Below the pieces are notes generated by a model that worked only from the letters and a program-made list of their open reading frames with translations, had not been told where the DNA came from and did not search any database. Shown here in pieces: positions 1 through 8,734 of a stretch of DNA of 64,000 nt. The DNA comes from Firmicutes bacterium UBA7510 (GTDB taxonomy: Bacteria > Bacillota > Clostridia > Tissierellales > Sedimentibacteraceae). Position numbers and translations under genes: made by a program. The DNA is taken from contig DLNM01000013.1 of the NCBI GenBank assembly GCA_002479485.1, forward strand, positions 1,166 to 65,165, in the 5' to 3' direction. Position 1 is the first letter of the stretch; each line of letters opens with the position of its first letter.

Positions 1-22
1 GTTGAAATATACTGTTCTTTTT
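1..22. repeat. Direct repeat copy 1 (partial terminator) bounding the moron block
   Basis: The first 22 bases are identical to bases 2139-2160. At the second copy the sequence is the loop, right arm and T-run of an intrinsic terminator (GAACAG / CTGTTC). The window begins inside the first copy, so its left arm cannot be seen. The pair brackets three genes that do not belong to a tail module. Confidence 0.75.
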
Positions 23-78
23 ATATTACCAACACTCCCCTACTCTTTTTTATTTAGAAAAATTCTCTAAAATAATAG

Positions 79-107
79 TTGACTTTTGGTTTAACTTTTA
101 GTATAAT
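79..107 (+). promoter_or_regulatory. Sigma-A promoter of the ribbon-helix-helix gene
   Basis: TTGACT at 79-84, a 17-base spacer and TATAAT at 102-107, placed about 30 bases before the start codon. This is close to the vegetative consensus and would be active in the lysogen. Confidence 0.8.
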
Positions 108-122
108 TAATTTAAGTTAAAC
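89..122. promoter_or_regulatory. Inverted repeat flanking the -10 box, likely operator
   Basis: GTTTAACTT at 89-97 and its exact reverse complement AAGTTAAAC at 114-122 flank the -10 box. A repressor bound here would block the promoter. The adjacent small ribbon-helix-helix protein is an obvious candidate for autoregulation; that part is inference. Confidence 0.5.
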
Positions 123-138
123 GGAAAGTAGGTGTTAT

Positions 139-321
139 ATGTCTACAAAAATGGGCAGACCACTCTCTGATAATCCAAGAAAAAATGTAGTTGGTTGTAA
201 ATTAACAGATGAAGAATTGTATTTATTAGAACAATATTGTCTAAAAAATAAAACTTCAAAATCAAAAGTTTTAAAAAATGGTATCAAACCAATTATTACT
301 TCTAAATCAGATGGTAATTAA
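139..321 (+). CDS. Small ribbon-helix-helix (CopG/Arc-like) DNA-binding protein
   Basis: A 60-residue protein with a basic N-terminus (GRPLSDNPRKN), a short beta-strand region (VVGCKLTDEEL) and two helices (YLLEQYCLKN, SKSKVLKNGI). This pattern of a GRP-x-NPRK lead followed by strand-helix-helix is typical of small plasmid and phage CopG-type regulators. It starts with ATG after a GGAAAGTAGGTG ribosome site. It has its own strong promoter with an inverted repeat over the -10 box, so it may repress itself, and possibly the antirepressor gene downstream. It is not a tail gene and belongs to an inserted block. Fold assignment is by pattern only; the DNA target is unknown. Confidence 0.6.
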   Translation: MSTKMGRPLSDNPRKNVVGCKLTDEELYLLEQYCLKNKTSKSKVLKNGIKPIITSKSDGN

Positions 322-440
322 AAAACGAGAACCACTTCTCTACTTTGGCGAGCGATTAGTGATTCTCATACATAGCCTGTTAATACAGACATATCCATTA
401 TACTTCATGTTTGAAAAAAAATCAATATGGAGGATAAAAA
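322..440 (+). promoter_or_regulatory. Structured spacer between the RHH gene and the antirepressor
   Basis: The spacer can fold in two exclusive ways: a short hairpin GAGAA-CCAC-TTCTC near 328-341, or a longer pairing of GAGAACCACT with AGTGATTCTC around 328-372 (nine of ten pairs). There is no T-run, so it is not a simple terminator. The antirepressor ribosome site TGGAGG follows near 428-433. A regulatory role is inference. Confidence 0.3.
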
Positions 441-1427
441 ATGAAAGAAGTGCGAGTTTTAAAAGAACAAGTATTATTAGGAAAAGAGTTTAAGATTTAT
501 GGAACGCCAGAAGAACCATTATTTGTAGCAAAAGATGTTGCAGAATGGATTGATTATAGTAAAAATCCAAATGGAAGTTATCAAATTAACAAAATGTTAA
601 AAACTGTTGATGAAGATGAAAAGCTGGTAGTAACAATTTTACTATCAGGTTAAAATCGTGAAACATGGTTTTTAACAGAAGATGGTTTACATGAAGTTCT
701 AATGCAATCTCGTAAGCCAATAGCAAAAGAGTTTAAAAAAGAAGTGAAGAAAATATTAAAACAAATTCGCCAAACAGGTGGTTATATCCCTACTTCTCTA
801 CAAGATACGGATGAAGAGATAATGGCGAAAGCATACATAATAGCACAAAGTACAATTACTAATCTTAAACAACAACTGGAAAATGTACAACCATTAGTTG
901 ATTATGCTACTACTGCTCAAAAATTAAATGCTATATATACCGTTACTGATATAGCTAAAATTGCAAGTGATGAACGTGGAATTTTGGTAAGTAATCAAGA
1001 TTTATACGACAAGCTTCGTGAATGGGGTTTGGTTTATAAAAACAGTAGAATACCAACACAAAAAGCTGTAGAGAAAGGGATTTTAACGTATAGTGAGTTT
1101 GTAAATGGTAGCAATTCAGAATTAACAACAAAAGTTACAAGTATGGGTAAAGTTTGGATTATAAACAAGTTACTCGAAGAAAGAAGTTATAACTTCCCTA
1201 TTAGTAAATTACTTAGGATTGAATTGCATAATAGAATTAAATTTGATTTTGGCATTAAAGATTTTGATAAACAAGAAGAAATAATTTGTGATTTAAAAAA
1301 TCGTAAAGATGTTTATGATAGAGTTCTATTGGTAGCTGAAAGAAATCGTCATTCTAATTTTATTGCTGGTAATAGATTTAATAGATTATATCATGAATTA
1401 AAGGATTTAGAATATATGTATATTTAA
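441..1427 (+). pseudogene. Phage antirepressor, BRO-N plus KilAC domains, broken by an in-frame TAA
   Basis: Bases 441-653 encode a BRO-N start (KIYGTPEEPLFVAKDVAEWI) and stop at TAA 651-653. The same frame continues without any shift through NRETWFLTEDGLHEVLMQS, the second half of BRO-N, and then a KilAC/ANT domain (region TDIAKIASDERGILVS, DKLREWGLVY) to 1427. In this family the residue at the stop is commonly glutamine in SGQNR-type segments, so a single CAA to TAA change explains the break. The downstream ATG at 702 could still make a 241-residue KilAC-containing fragment, but no good ribosome site precedes it. Antirepressors bind or displace phage repressors at induction. Its position among tail genes is unusual and fits a moron. 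Confidence 0.85.
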
Positions 1428-1453
1428 GAGTGGTATAAAACCACTCTTTTATA
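1427..1453 (+). terminator. Intrinsic terminator after the antirepressor
   Basis: AGAGTGGT at 1427-1434 pairs with ACCACTCT at 1440-1447, followed by TTTTAT. The stem begins within the stop codon of the antirepressor. Confidence 0.85.
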
Positions 1454-1476
1454 CTGCCCTCCCCTACTCTACTTTA

Positions 1477-1505
1477 TTGACATTATATTGAGAATATAGT
1501 AATAT
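1477..1505 (+). promoter_or_regulatory. Sigma-A promoter of the membrane-protein moron gene
   Basis: TTGACA at 1477-1482, 17-base spacer, TAATAT at 1500-1505 (an overlapping TATAAT lies at 1503-1508). It sits directly before the GGAGGT ribosome site at 1521-1526. Confidence 0.7.
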
Positions 1506-1536
1506 AATGGTAATATATTAGGAGGTATTGTGTAAT

Positions 1537-2112
1537 ATGAATCCAGAAATTATACTTATTTTTAGTGTTTTAATTATTGTTTTTGTGATAATTTTTATAA
1601 AAAAAGAAGTAAACAATATGAAGATAAACAATTTAAAAAGAGAAGAAATGCTTGAATCTATTAAAAATATTAATAGTTTTGATAAAATATGCAATCTCAA
1701 TTTTGAACAAGTTATTAATTCTACGAAATATATGGATGAAATTTATCTAGGTTTTAATAATATGAATAAGCAGATTGTTTATAATAATAATCTTAATACT
1801 ACAAAATTGATTAATTATAATGATATAATAGAAGTAGAACTAATAGACAATAATTCTACTATTATGAGTACAGCAAGTATTATAACGGGTGCTGTAATAG
1901 CATCTGGTGTTGGGGCTATTTTGGGTGGCATGAATAAAAAAGAAGTTTGTAAAGAGTTGAGTATAAAAATTAGTATAAATAATTTTGCAAAACCCTTTGA
2001 AATTATACCATTAGTATCACACGTTTATAAAGGTTCAGCAGAATATTCAGATGCAATTAAAATATCATTAGAAATTATAGAAACTATAAAGTATATAATA
2101 AATAATAAATAA
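1537..2112 (+). CDS. Small membrane-anchored protein with a glycine-rich hairpin (cargo gene)
   Basis: About 191 residues from the ATG at 1537, chosen because GGAGGT at 1521-1526 has a ten-base spacer to it, while the upstream TTG at 1528 overlaps the ribosome site. Residues 4-24 (EIILIFSVLIIVFVIIF) form one membrane segment followed by lysines, so the rest probably faces the cytoplasm. A later stretch has a polar lead (IIEVELIDNNSTI), a glycine-rich apolar hairpin (GAVIASGVGAILGG) and a strand pair (LSIKISINNFAKPFEIIPLV). This layout resembles bacterial SHOCT/PH-like proteins with a GGVGAIVGG hairpin, but no SHOCT tail is present. It has its own promoter and terminator. A lysogenic-conversion role such as superinfection exclusion is possible but unproven. 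Confidence 0.65.
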   Translation: MNPEIILIFSVLIIVFVIIFIKKEVNNMKINNLKREEMLESIKNINSFDKICNLNFEQVINSTKYMDEIYLGFNNMNKQIVYNNNLNTTKLINYNDIIEVELIDNNSTIMSTASIITGAVIASGVGAILGGMNKKEVCKELSIKISINNFAKPFEIIPLVSHVYKGSAEYSDAIKISLEIIETIKYIINNK

Positions 2113-2133
2113 ATTTAATAATAGTTGGTTATG

Positions 2134-2163
2134 GAACAGTTGAAATATACTGTTCTTTTTTTA
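2134..2163 (+). terminator. Intrinsic terminator and direct repeat copy 2
   Basis: GAACAG at 2134-2139 pairs with CTGTTC at 2150-2155, followed by a run of seven T. Bases 2139-2160 repeat bases 1-22 exactly. Confidence 0.8.
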
Positions 2164-2196
2164 TTTAAAATATTTAAATTAAAAGGAGATTTAAAG

Positions 2197-2664
2197 ATGA
2201 TGAAAGCAATAGATATAATTAATGAATCAAAACAAGAGTTTTCTAAGAAAAAAATAATTATTATTGCAAATACAGGGAAAGAGTATGAATTGTTAATTCA
2301 GGAAAAATTGAATGAAACCACTGTGGCTGAAATAGTAGCTGATTTAATTGACCGTTCAAATTTTTGCAAACAAAGAGAGATGGATTTTAATATAGTTCAG
2401 AATATTTATTTATTGTTAATTAAATATTTTACAGATATTAAATTTACTAAATCAAAATCATTTGAAAAAGAATATAGTGAAGATTTGCAATTAATAAATG
2501 CTTTAATAGACTTAGGTTTATTTGAACAAATAATTAGGAATTTTAACGAAGAAAGTTTAGAAAAGGTAATTCAATTATTTGAAACATACGCAAAACAAAT
2601 GAATGTTATCATACAAAATCAAGTTGAAAAAGAAGTGATTGTTGATGACATTGAGAGTATTTAA
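2197..2664 (+). CDS. Phage tail assembly chaperone
   Basis: About 155 acidic, helical residues, located where lambdoid gpG or SPP1 gp17.5-type chaperones lie, directly before the tape measure. The ATG at 2197 has AGGAG at 2184-2188 with a good spacer. These proteins hold the tape measure during tail tube assembly. In many phages a programmed -1 frameshift extends the chaperone; here the next gene overlaps in the +1 frame and no slippery heptamer was found, so a fusion product is not supported. The call rests mainly on position, size and helical, acidic character rather than on a sequence motif. Confidence 0.6.
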   Translation: MMKAIDIINESKQEFSKKKIIIIANTGKEYELLIQEKLNETTVAEIVADLIDRSNFCKQREMDFNIVQNIYLLLIKYFTDIKFTKSKSFEKEYSEDLQLINALIDLGLFEQIIRNFNEESLEKVIQLFETYAKQMNVIIQNQVEKEVIVDDIESI

Positions 2665-3127
2665 GGATTTAAAAGAATATTATAAATATATAGAATCGCA
2701 ACTAATTAAAATCATGGAAGAAATAGGAATGGAAACTTGTGATGATTTATATAAAACTGTTAAAAGTAGAATATATGATTGGACACCTAATATGTATGAA
2801 CGAACAGGAGAATTATTAAAATCAGTAACTTGTACTAAAGTATTTAAAGAAAATGGATACTTATATATCAAAATATACTATGATACTGATACAATCCATC
2901 CTTATTTCACCGATAACAATTTATTCAATCAACATAGTGATATATATGGTAATGATGTATCTAATTATATTCCTCTATGGATTGAAGAAGGTACTGAAGC
3001 CCGAAATGGAAACTTCTTCCCTAGAAATGGTATTCACGCAATAAGTGAAGAATTAGATTGGTTTACAACTAATTTTGTGAAATTATTCAAGAAAAAATTA
3101 AAAAAACATGGAATATTATCTAGTTAG
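2645..3127 (+). CDS. Small tail protein between chaperone and tape measure
   Basis: 160 residues from ATG 2645, which overlaps the chaperone by 20 bases and so is probably translated by coupling. The C-terminal half contains IPLWIEEGTEARNG-N-FFPRNG and then a basic end (KLFKKKLKKHG). The WIEEGT.. / PR.G spacing resembles HK97 gp10-type neck or tail-completion proteins, but these normally lie before the major tail protein, so the similarity may be superficial. Two N-terminal helices (KDLKEYYKYIESQLIK) could mediate assembly contacts. Position and co-translation point to a structural or assembly role in the tail. Confidence 0.5.
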   Translation: MTLRVFKDLKEYYKYIESQLIKIMEEIGMETCDDLYKTVKSRIYDWTPNMYERTGELLKSVTCTKVFKENGYLYIKIYYDTDTIHPYFTDNNLFNQHSDIYGNDVSNYIPLWIEEGTEARNGNFFPRNGIHAISEELDWFTTNFVKLFKKKLKKHGILSS

Positions 3128-3160
3128 ACACAATGGTGTTAAATCAATGTGTCTTTTTTT
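3126..3160 (+). terminator. Intrinsic terminator before the tape measure
   Basis: AGACACA at 3126-3132 pairs with TGTGTCT at 3148-3154, followed by seven T. It lies between two tail genes that should be co-expressed. Confidence 0.7.
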
Positions 3161-3193
3161 ATGTAATTTTATAAGAAAGAGAGTTGATTTAAC

Positions 3194-6100
3194 TTGGCTG
3201 ATGATTTAAGTATATTACTCAAAAGTAAAATTGATGATAGTGCTAAGTCGGTAAAGGATTTGAATAATCAAATAAAATCATTATCATCTAAACTAAGTGA
3301 ATTAAAATTAACAGTAAAATTTGATGATAAAGTATTAAAACGATTAGAAAATAGTATAAAAGATTTACAAAAAGGCACTAAGTACGAAGTTGATATAGAT
3401 GACTCAAAAATAAGTAAAGTACAATTAAAAATTGATAAAATATTTGGCAAGTCAATAAAATTTAATCCTGATATTGATACTCAGGGTATCGAAGATTTAA
3501 AGCAACGTGTTAAAGATGTAAAAAATAATATTGATGATTTAGCTAAAGTTCAGATTAACACAACTAAAAATGGTAGTATAAAAAACGCATTAATTACTTA
3601 TAAGGATGAAACAGGAAAAATTGTACAGGAAACAATGGCTTGGGAGAATCATCTTAATAAAACTGGAGATTTATTAAAACGAGTATTTACCACAACAAAT
3701 GTAAAGTATGTTGATGATATTGAAAAAGCAACTAAAGCACAAGAAAAATTAAATAATGAATTATTAAAGCAACAAAAATTTGTATTTAAAAAAAATACAC
3801 AATTAAGTGGTTACGAGAATGATATTAATAATTTATCTATTACTAAAGGATTGAATGTTAGTAATTATCTAAATGATATTACTAAAATAAAAAGTGAGTT
3901 AGCACAACTACAAACTTTAACGTTTGGAACTAAAGAATTCAAAACAGCAGAAGATTCTATAAATAGAATGACTTCTTCGCTAAAAGAAAAACTAGATTTA
4001 GAAACGCAAGGATTAAATGTTTCTAAAGAACAAGAAGATTTATATTTAAGAATAAACAAACAGTTAGCTAATTTAAAAGATATAACTGTTAAAAATGAAA
4101 AATTTGACACTACTCAATATGAAAATATTGCAAATGAATTTGAAAGAATAAAAAATGCTGTCTCTAATGGGAGTATGTCTTTTGCTGAAGCAGACAGTAA
4201 TATTAAAAAAACTACTGTCAGTATGAAAGATTTTGAAGTTCAATCTAAAAGGGCAAGTAATACTACTAATGCTTTTTCTGCTACATTTAAGAGGTTTCTT
4301 ACATATTTTACTTTTTATGATGTTATAAGATTAGGTCAACGTGCTATTAAAGAAATGGTTGGAACTATCTACGAGTTAGATAATGCACTTGTTGAATTAA
4401 GAAAAGTATCCGATTTAACTGGGAGTTCATTAAATTCGTTTGTAAATGATGCGTATAGATTAGGAAATCAAATTAGTAAAAGTGGTAAAGAAGTAATACA
4501 AGCTTCTACTGAATTTGCGAAAGCAGGATATAATGACGATGAAATTTTAGGACTTGCTAAATCTGCTTTAGTATTAACATCTATTGGTGATGGTATTAAA
4601 GATGTCGGAGAAAGTGCTAGTACAATAATAGCGGTATTAAAAGGGTTTGGCAAATCAACCAGTGAAGTAACTTCAATTTTGGACACGATAAATAATGTTT
4701 CCAACAATTCTGCTCAATCTTTTGAAAATATAACATTTGCTCTTCAAAGAATGTCAGGAGTTATGAGTGCATCAAATGTAACACTTGAAGATAGCGTTGG
4801 TATGTTTGTTGCTATAAATGAGGTTCTAAGAAATAGTGAGATGAGTTCGACGGCATTAAATACGATTTCGATGCGTATCCGTGGACTGTCGGAAGATGGA
4901 GAAGCTATTGATGGATTAGTCCCTAAACTTGAAAAAATGTATAAAACCATAACTGGGATTAATTTAGCTGATACAACAACAGGTCAGTTAAAAAGTTTAT
5001 CAGAAGTTACTAAAGAATTATATCCTATTTGGGGAAAACTGACAGAAAATCAAAAACAGTACATTGCACAAGAAACCGCTGGTATACGTCAAGCCAAAGC
5101 ATTTTTAACTTTAATGAATAATTATAATAGAGTTCTTGAGGTTACTGATTTAGCTTACGATAGTGCTGGTAGTGCAATGCAAGAATTTGAGAAATGGCAA
5201 GATTCACTAGAAGGTAAGACAAACAATTTACGTTCTGCTTTTGAACAATTAACAACTAAAACTTTAAATTCTGATTTTGTTAAAGCTATGGTAGATGCGA
5301 CTACTTCTATGGTGGAATTTGTAACTGCTTGTGGAGGTGCTGTGCCTGTTATAATTGCGTTGGGAGTAGCTTTGACAGGATTAAAATTAGTATCTTTAAT
5401 AAAGAATATTGAAAATTTAACTGGTGTCACTTTGACTCTTATTACAGCAATTAAAAGTTTTGGTGCAATTAAGTTTCTATCAATAATTGGATTAATTTCT
5501 ACTGCTATAATTGGTATTGCTTACGCCTTCAATAGTGTTAAAAACTCCGCCGAAGAAGCATTAGCTAAAACACAAGAGAATATAGAATCTTTAAGTAAAG
5601 AAATTTCAGACCTTAATTCTAATAAATCAAACTTTCAATCTCTAGCAAAAGAGTTTGAAGAACTTTCTAAAAATACAAATAAAAATGCAGAAGAAACAGA
5701 ACGTTACTATAAAGTCCAAAGTGATTTAAAATCAATACTTCCAAGCCTCAATGGTTTTTACAATGAGCAGGGTGACTTTATATTATCTAATGTTACAAAC
5801 TATGAAGATTTAAATGAACAGTTAAAAATATATTTACAGCAAAAGAGAGAAGAATTAGCACTAGAGTCAAAATCATCAGCGGGTGCAACTGTTGAAAAAT
5901 ATAATAATTTAAAAGCTGAATTAGAAGGTTTAACCGAATATATTAATCTATACAATAAAAGAGAATCTGGTACTTTAACAGCCGACGAAAAAGACCGTTG
6001 GAGTGAGATTGTATTAAACTACAGTCAGAATTTTGATAAAGTAAAAGAAAAACTTAAAGAAGTAAAAGAAGAATTTAATTCAACTTCTAGTCAAGTTCGT

Positions 6101-8656
6101 TCTGATGTATTAAATATTGTCAGCGACACAAAAGAATGGACAAGTGCTACAGAGCAACAAAAGAATGCTATTCGGGAAGCTTTATCTAAAACAAGTGTCG
6201 ATTATATGTCAAGTTGGTCTAAAGGTCTGGCGAATGGTACTCTAACAATGGATGATTTTATGTTATCCATGAGAGTTCTTATTCCTAATTTAAAAGAATT
6301 AGGTGATGTGGCAGAGCAATCTGGAGATGATACTGGTAAAGCTTTTGAAGAACTATCTAAGCGTATAGATAAATTCAATGCAGTTTCTTCGGATATGAAT
6401 AAAATTAATAGTATTCTTACTTCACTAAATAAAAATGGTGCATTAACATCTTCTGAAATTAGTGAATTATTAGGAATATCAGAAGATTTTGTATCAGTTT
6501 TAAATGATGAATCAGCACTTAGAGATAAATTAAATACAACATTAGAAGATTATAAATCTAAACATAAACAAGCTTATTATGAAATGATAAAAGACTCTAC
6601 TGATTATTATGATAGTTTAGTAAATGGTAATGTCGGTGTTTATAATGAACTGTTGACAAAATTACAGAAGTATATAGATGATAAGGGTGTAGGTTATAAT
6701 GTTGATTTAAAAAACTATAAAACTATTGAAGAAGCTAAACTCAATATAACTAAAGACTTGATTACTGAAATTGCTGGTATATGGTCTAAGTATTTCAATT
6801 CAACCACTGGAGCATTTCAAAATATAACAGAACAAGAATGGGATAGTTTAAGTGATAAAGAAAAAATACGTTTAGGCAATATGAGGAAAACTATTGCTGA
6901 TTTAGTTAATGGTTTAAATGAAGAATTTAAAGGAGTAACATTAGATAGTTTTGATGTTAAACTAGACAGTGATATTAGTGGAAAATCATCTACTAAAGAT
7001 AGTATTCTTAAACCGTATGAAGAACGTAAAAAAGCAATTGAACATGAAATATTCCTATCAAAACAACTTCAATCTACATATAAAAAAACATCTAAAGAAT
7101 ACATAGCCGAAGCTGATAAACAAGCTAAAAAATATAAAGAATTACAAAATTTAGCCAGTGGCACTAAAATTAATCTAGGTATATCCTCTACTTCATCTGA
7201 AGGTATGACATTATCTCAAGATTGGTGGTCTGCGTATAACAATGAAACTTCTGTATATCAAGATAAATTAGATTCTATGACTGCAACATACGAAGAACAA
7301 AATCAACTTCTTGAAGATAGAATACGTTTATTAGAAATAGAGCAATCTAAATTAGAAGATACAGACCCACAAAATCGAGCTATAGAAGAAGAAAAATATA
7401 GCTTAATATTATCACAACAAGATTTATTACAAAAAAAATTAGCTGAAGTACGCAAATCAAATGTTAAAGGTTGGGAAGAAGAATATAAAGAACTATCTAA
7501 GAAAATTGTAGACCTATATGAAAAGGAAATCGCTAGTGTAAAAGCTATTAAAGTTTTTGATACTGAAGCATTAAAGTTAGAAAGTGATAATATCAAAAAA
7601 GTACAGGAATCTTATTCTAAACTTCAAGGTTATTATACTTCTATGCGTAAACGCCAACTAAATGAAACTAAAAAAATGTATCAAGACGAATTAAAGCAGA
7701 TAAATGATGTTTCCAATGCTAAAAAAGATGCTATCAATAAAGAATATCAAGACAAACAAGATAAGCGTGCAATTGACGAGAAAACAAAAGCTATATCTAG
7801 TATTCAAGATGAAATGAATTTAATCAAAAATGACGAAACTCAAATAGGAAGATACTTAGAACTTGAAGAAGAATTAGCTAAAGCTAGATTAGATTTAACT
7901 GACGAACAGGACAATCAAGAACGAGATAAACGTATTACAGCTATAGAAGAAAAGCAAAAGCAAATCCAAGAAGAATATGAGTATAAAATTCAAGCACTTG
8001 AAGATTATTTAAATGATGAAGAAAGATTGAATAAAGAATTTGACCGTAAAATGGAAACAAATAATAAAGCGTTATTCAAGATTTTAATGGATGAAGCTAA
8101 AAAATATAGTACATTTACGACCGAAGAACTTCAAACCGCATGGGATACTTGCAGTGAATCATTAGTAAATTTTAATTCTAAACAATTAAATATAAATAAT
8201 ACATTTGATGAAATGGCGAGCAGACTTAGAACCATACAGGGATTACTAAAAAATATTAATAGTATATCCATTGATGATTATAGTAAAACTGTCAAATCTA
8301 ATTCAAAAACAGTGAAAAGTTTACCTACCCATCATACTGGTATTTATGCTGGTGTAGTTGGTGGCAATCAGTATAAAACAAAACCTATGGAGCAGTTAAT
8401 CAAAGCATTGAATGGTGAATTATATATTAAGCCTAATCAAGCTAGTGAATTTATGAATAAACATTTACCAAATATGGTTTCTCAACATTCTAGCGGATTT
8501 CAAATTACTCAAGGGGATATTTATATTAGTGGTAATGCTGATAAAGACACAATCAATGAAGTAAAGGGTTTATTGGCAAAACAAGTTCAAGAGTTTAAAA
8601 AAATAGTGGGTGGTAATAAAGGTATAACCCCTAATTTTGGAACACAGTTACTTTAA
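3194..8656 (+). CDS. Phage tail tape measure protein
   Basis: 1820 residues, the longest gene in the window. It starts at TTG 3194 after AAAGAGAG. Residues 1-350 are coiled coil. Residues about 370-700 match the conserved tape-measure core (FYDVIRLGQRAIKEM, EFAKAGYNDDEI, MSSTALNTISMRIRGL, AQETAGIRQAKAFL). Residues about 709-780 are hydrophobic (VIIALGVALTGLKLVSLI, FLSIIGLISTAIIGIAYAF), which may insert in the host membrane at DNA injection. The remainder is mostly long coiled coil rich in Lys, Glu and Gln. It sets tail length; by the common rule of about 0.15 nm per residue the tail would be near 270 nm, an inference. The frame is intact. Confidence 0.95.
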   Translation: MADDLSILLKSKIDDSAKSVKDLNNQIKSLSSKLSELKLTVKFDDKVLKRLENSIKDLQKGTKYEVDIDDSKISKVQLKIDKIFGKSIKFNPDIDTQGIEDLKQRVKDVKNNIDDLAKVQINTTKNGSIKNALITYKDETGKIVQETMAWENHLNKTGDLLKRVFTTTNVKYVDDIEKATKAQEKLNNELLKQQKFVFKKNTQLSGYENDINNLSITKGLNVSNYLNDITKIKSELAQLQTLTFGTKEFKTAEDSINRMTSSLKEKLDLETQGLNVSKEQEDLYLRINKQLANLKDITVKNEKFDTTQYENIANEFERIKNAVSNGSMSFAEADSNIKKTTVSMKDFEVQSKRASNTTNAFSATFKRFLTYFTFYDVIRLGQRAIKEMVGTIYELDNALVELRKVSDLTGSSLNSFVNDAYRLGNQISKSGKEVIQASTEFAKAGYNDDEILGLAKSALVLTSIGDGIKDVGESASTIIAVLKGFGKSTSEVTSILDTINNVSNNSAQSFENITFALQRMSGVMSASNVTLEDSVGMFVAINEVLRNSEMSSTALNTISMRIRGLSEDGEAIDGLVPKLEKMYKTITGINLADTTTGQLKSLSEVTKELYPIWGKLTENQKQYIAQETAGIRQAKAFLTLMNNYNRVLEVTDLAYDSAGSAMQEFEKWQDSLEGKTNNLRSAFEQLTTKTLNSDFVKAMVDATTSMVEFVTACGGAVPVIIALGVALTGLKLVSLIKNIENLTGVTLTLITAIKSFGAIKFLSIIGLISTAIIGIAYAFNSVKNSAEEALAKTQENIESLSKEISDLNSNKSNFQSLAKEFEELSKNTNKNAEETERYYKVQSDLKSILPSLNGFYNEQGDFILSNVTNYEDLNEQLKIYLQQKREELALESKSSAGATVEKYNNLKAELEGLTEYINLYNKRESGTLTADEKDRWSEIVLNYSQNFDKVKEKLKEVKEEFNSTSSQVRSDVLNIVSDTKEWTSATEQQKNAIREALSKTSVDYMSSWSKGLANGTLTMDDFMLSMRVLIPNLKELGDVAEQSGDDTGKAFEELSKRIDKFNAVSSDMNKINSILTSLNKNGALTSSEISELLGISEDFVSVLNDESALRDKLNTTLEDYKSKHKQAYYEMIKDSTDYYDSLVNGNVGVYNELLTKLQKYIDDKGVGYNVDLKNYKTIEEAKLNITKDLITEIAGIWSKYFNSTTGAFQNITEQEWDSLSDKEKIRLGNMRKTIADLVNGLNEEFKGVTLDSFDVKLDSDISGKSSTKDSILKPYEERKKAIEHEIFLSKQLQSTYKKTSKEYIAEADKQAKKYKELQNLASGTKINLGISSTSSEGMTLSQDWWSAYNNETSVYQDKLDSMTATYEEQNQLLEDRIRLLEIEQSKLEDTDPQNRAIEEEKYSLILSQQDLLQKKLAEVRKSNVKGWEEEYKELSKKIVDLYEKEIASVKAIKVFDTEALKLESDNIKKVQESYSKLQGYYTSMRKRQLNETKKMYQDELKQINDVSNAKKDAINKEYQDKQDKRAIDEKTKAISSIQDEMNLIKNDETQIGRYLELEEELAKARLDLTDEQDNQERDKRITAIEEKQKQIQEEYEYKIQALEDYLNDEERLNKEFDRKMETNNKALFKILMDEAKKYSTFTTEELQTAWDTCSESLVNFNSKQLNINNTFDEMASRLRTIQGLLKNINSISIDDYSKTVKSNSKTVKSLPTHHTGIYAGVVGGNQYKTKPMEQLIKALNGELYIKPNQASEFMNKHLPNMVSQHSSGFQITQGDIYISGNADKDTINEVKGLLAKQVQEFKKIVGGNKGITPNFGTQLL

Positions 8657-8660
8657 AAAC

Positions 8661-8704
8661 AAAGAGTAATATTCTTATTTATTTAAGTTTATTACTCTTT
8701 TAAT
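8661..8704 (+). terminator. Intrinsic terminator after the tape measure
   Basis: AAAGAGTAAT at 8661-8670 pairs perfectly with ATTACTCTTT at 8691-8700 around a 20-base loop, followed by T-rich sequence. It separates the tape measure from the distal tail gene. Confidence 0.75.
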
Positions 8705-8734
8705 TTATAAAATTTTAGAAAGGAGTTGATAAAA

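Noticed and set aside
2600..2670. Programmed -1 frameshift joining the tail chaperone to the next gene, as in lambda G/GT
   Set aside because: The next gene is in the +1 frame, has its own start codon and no slippery heptamer lies in the overlap.
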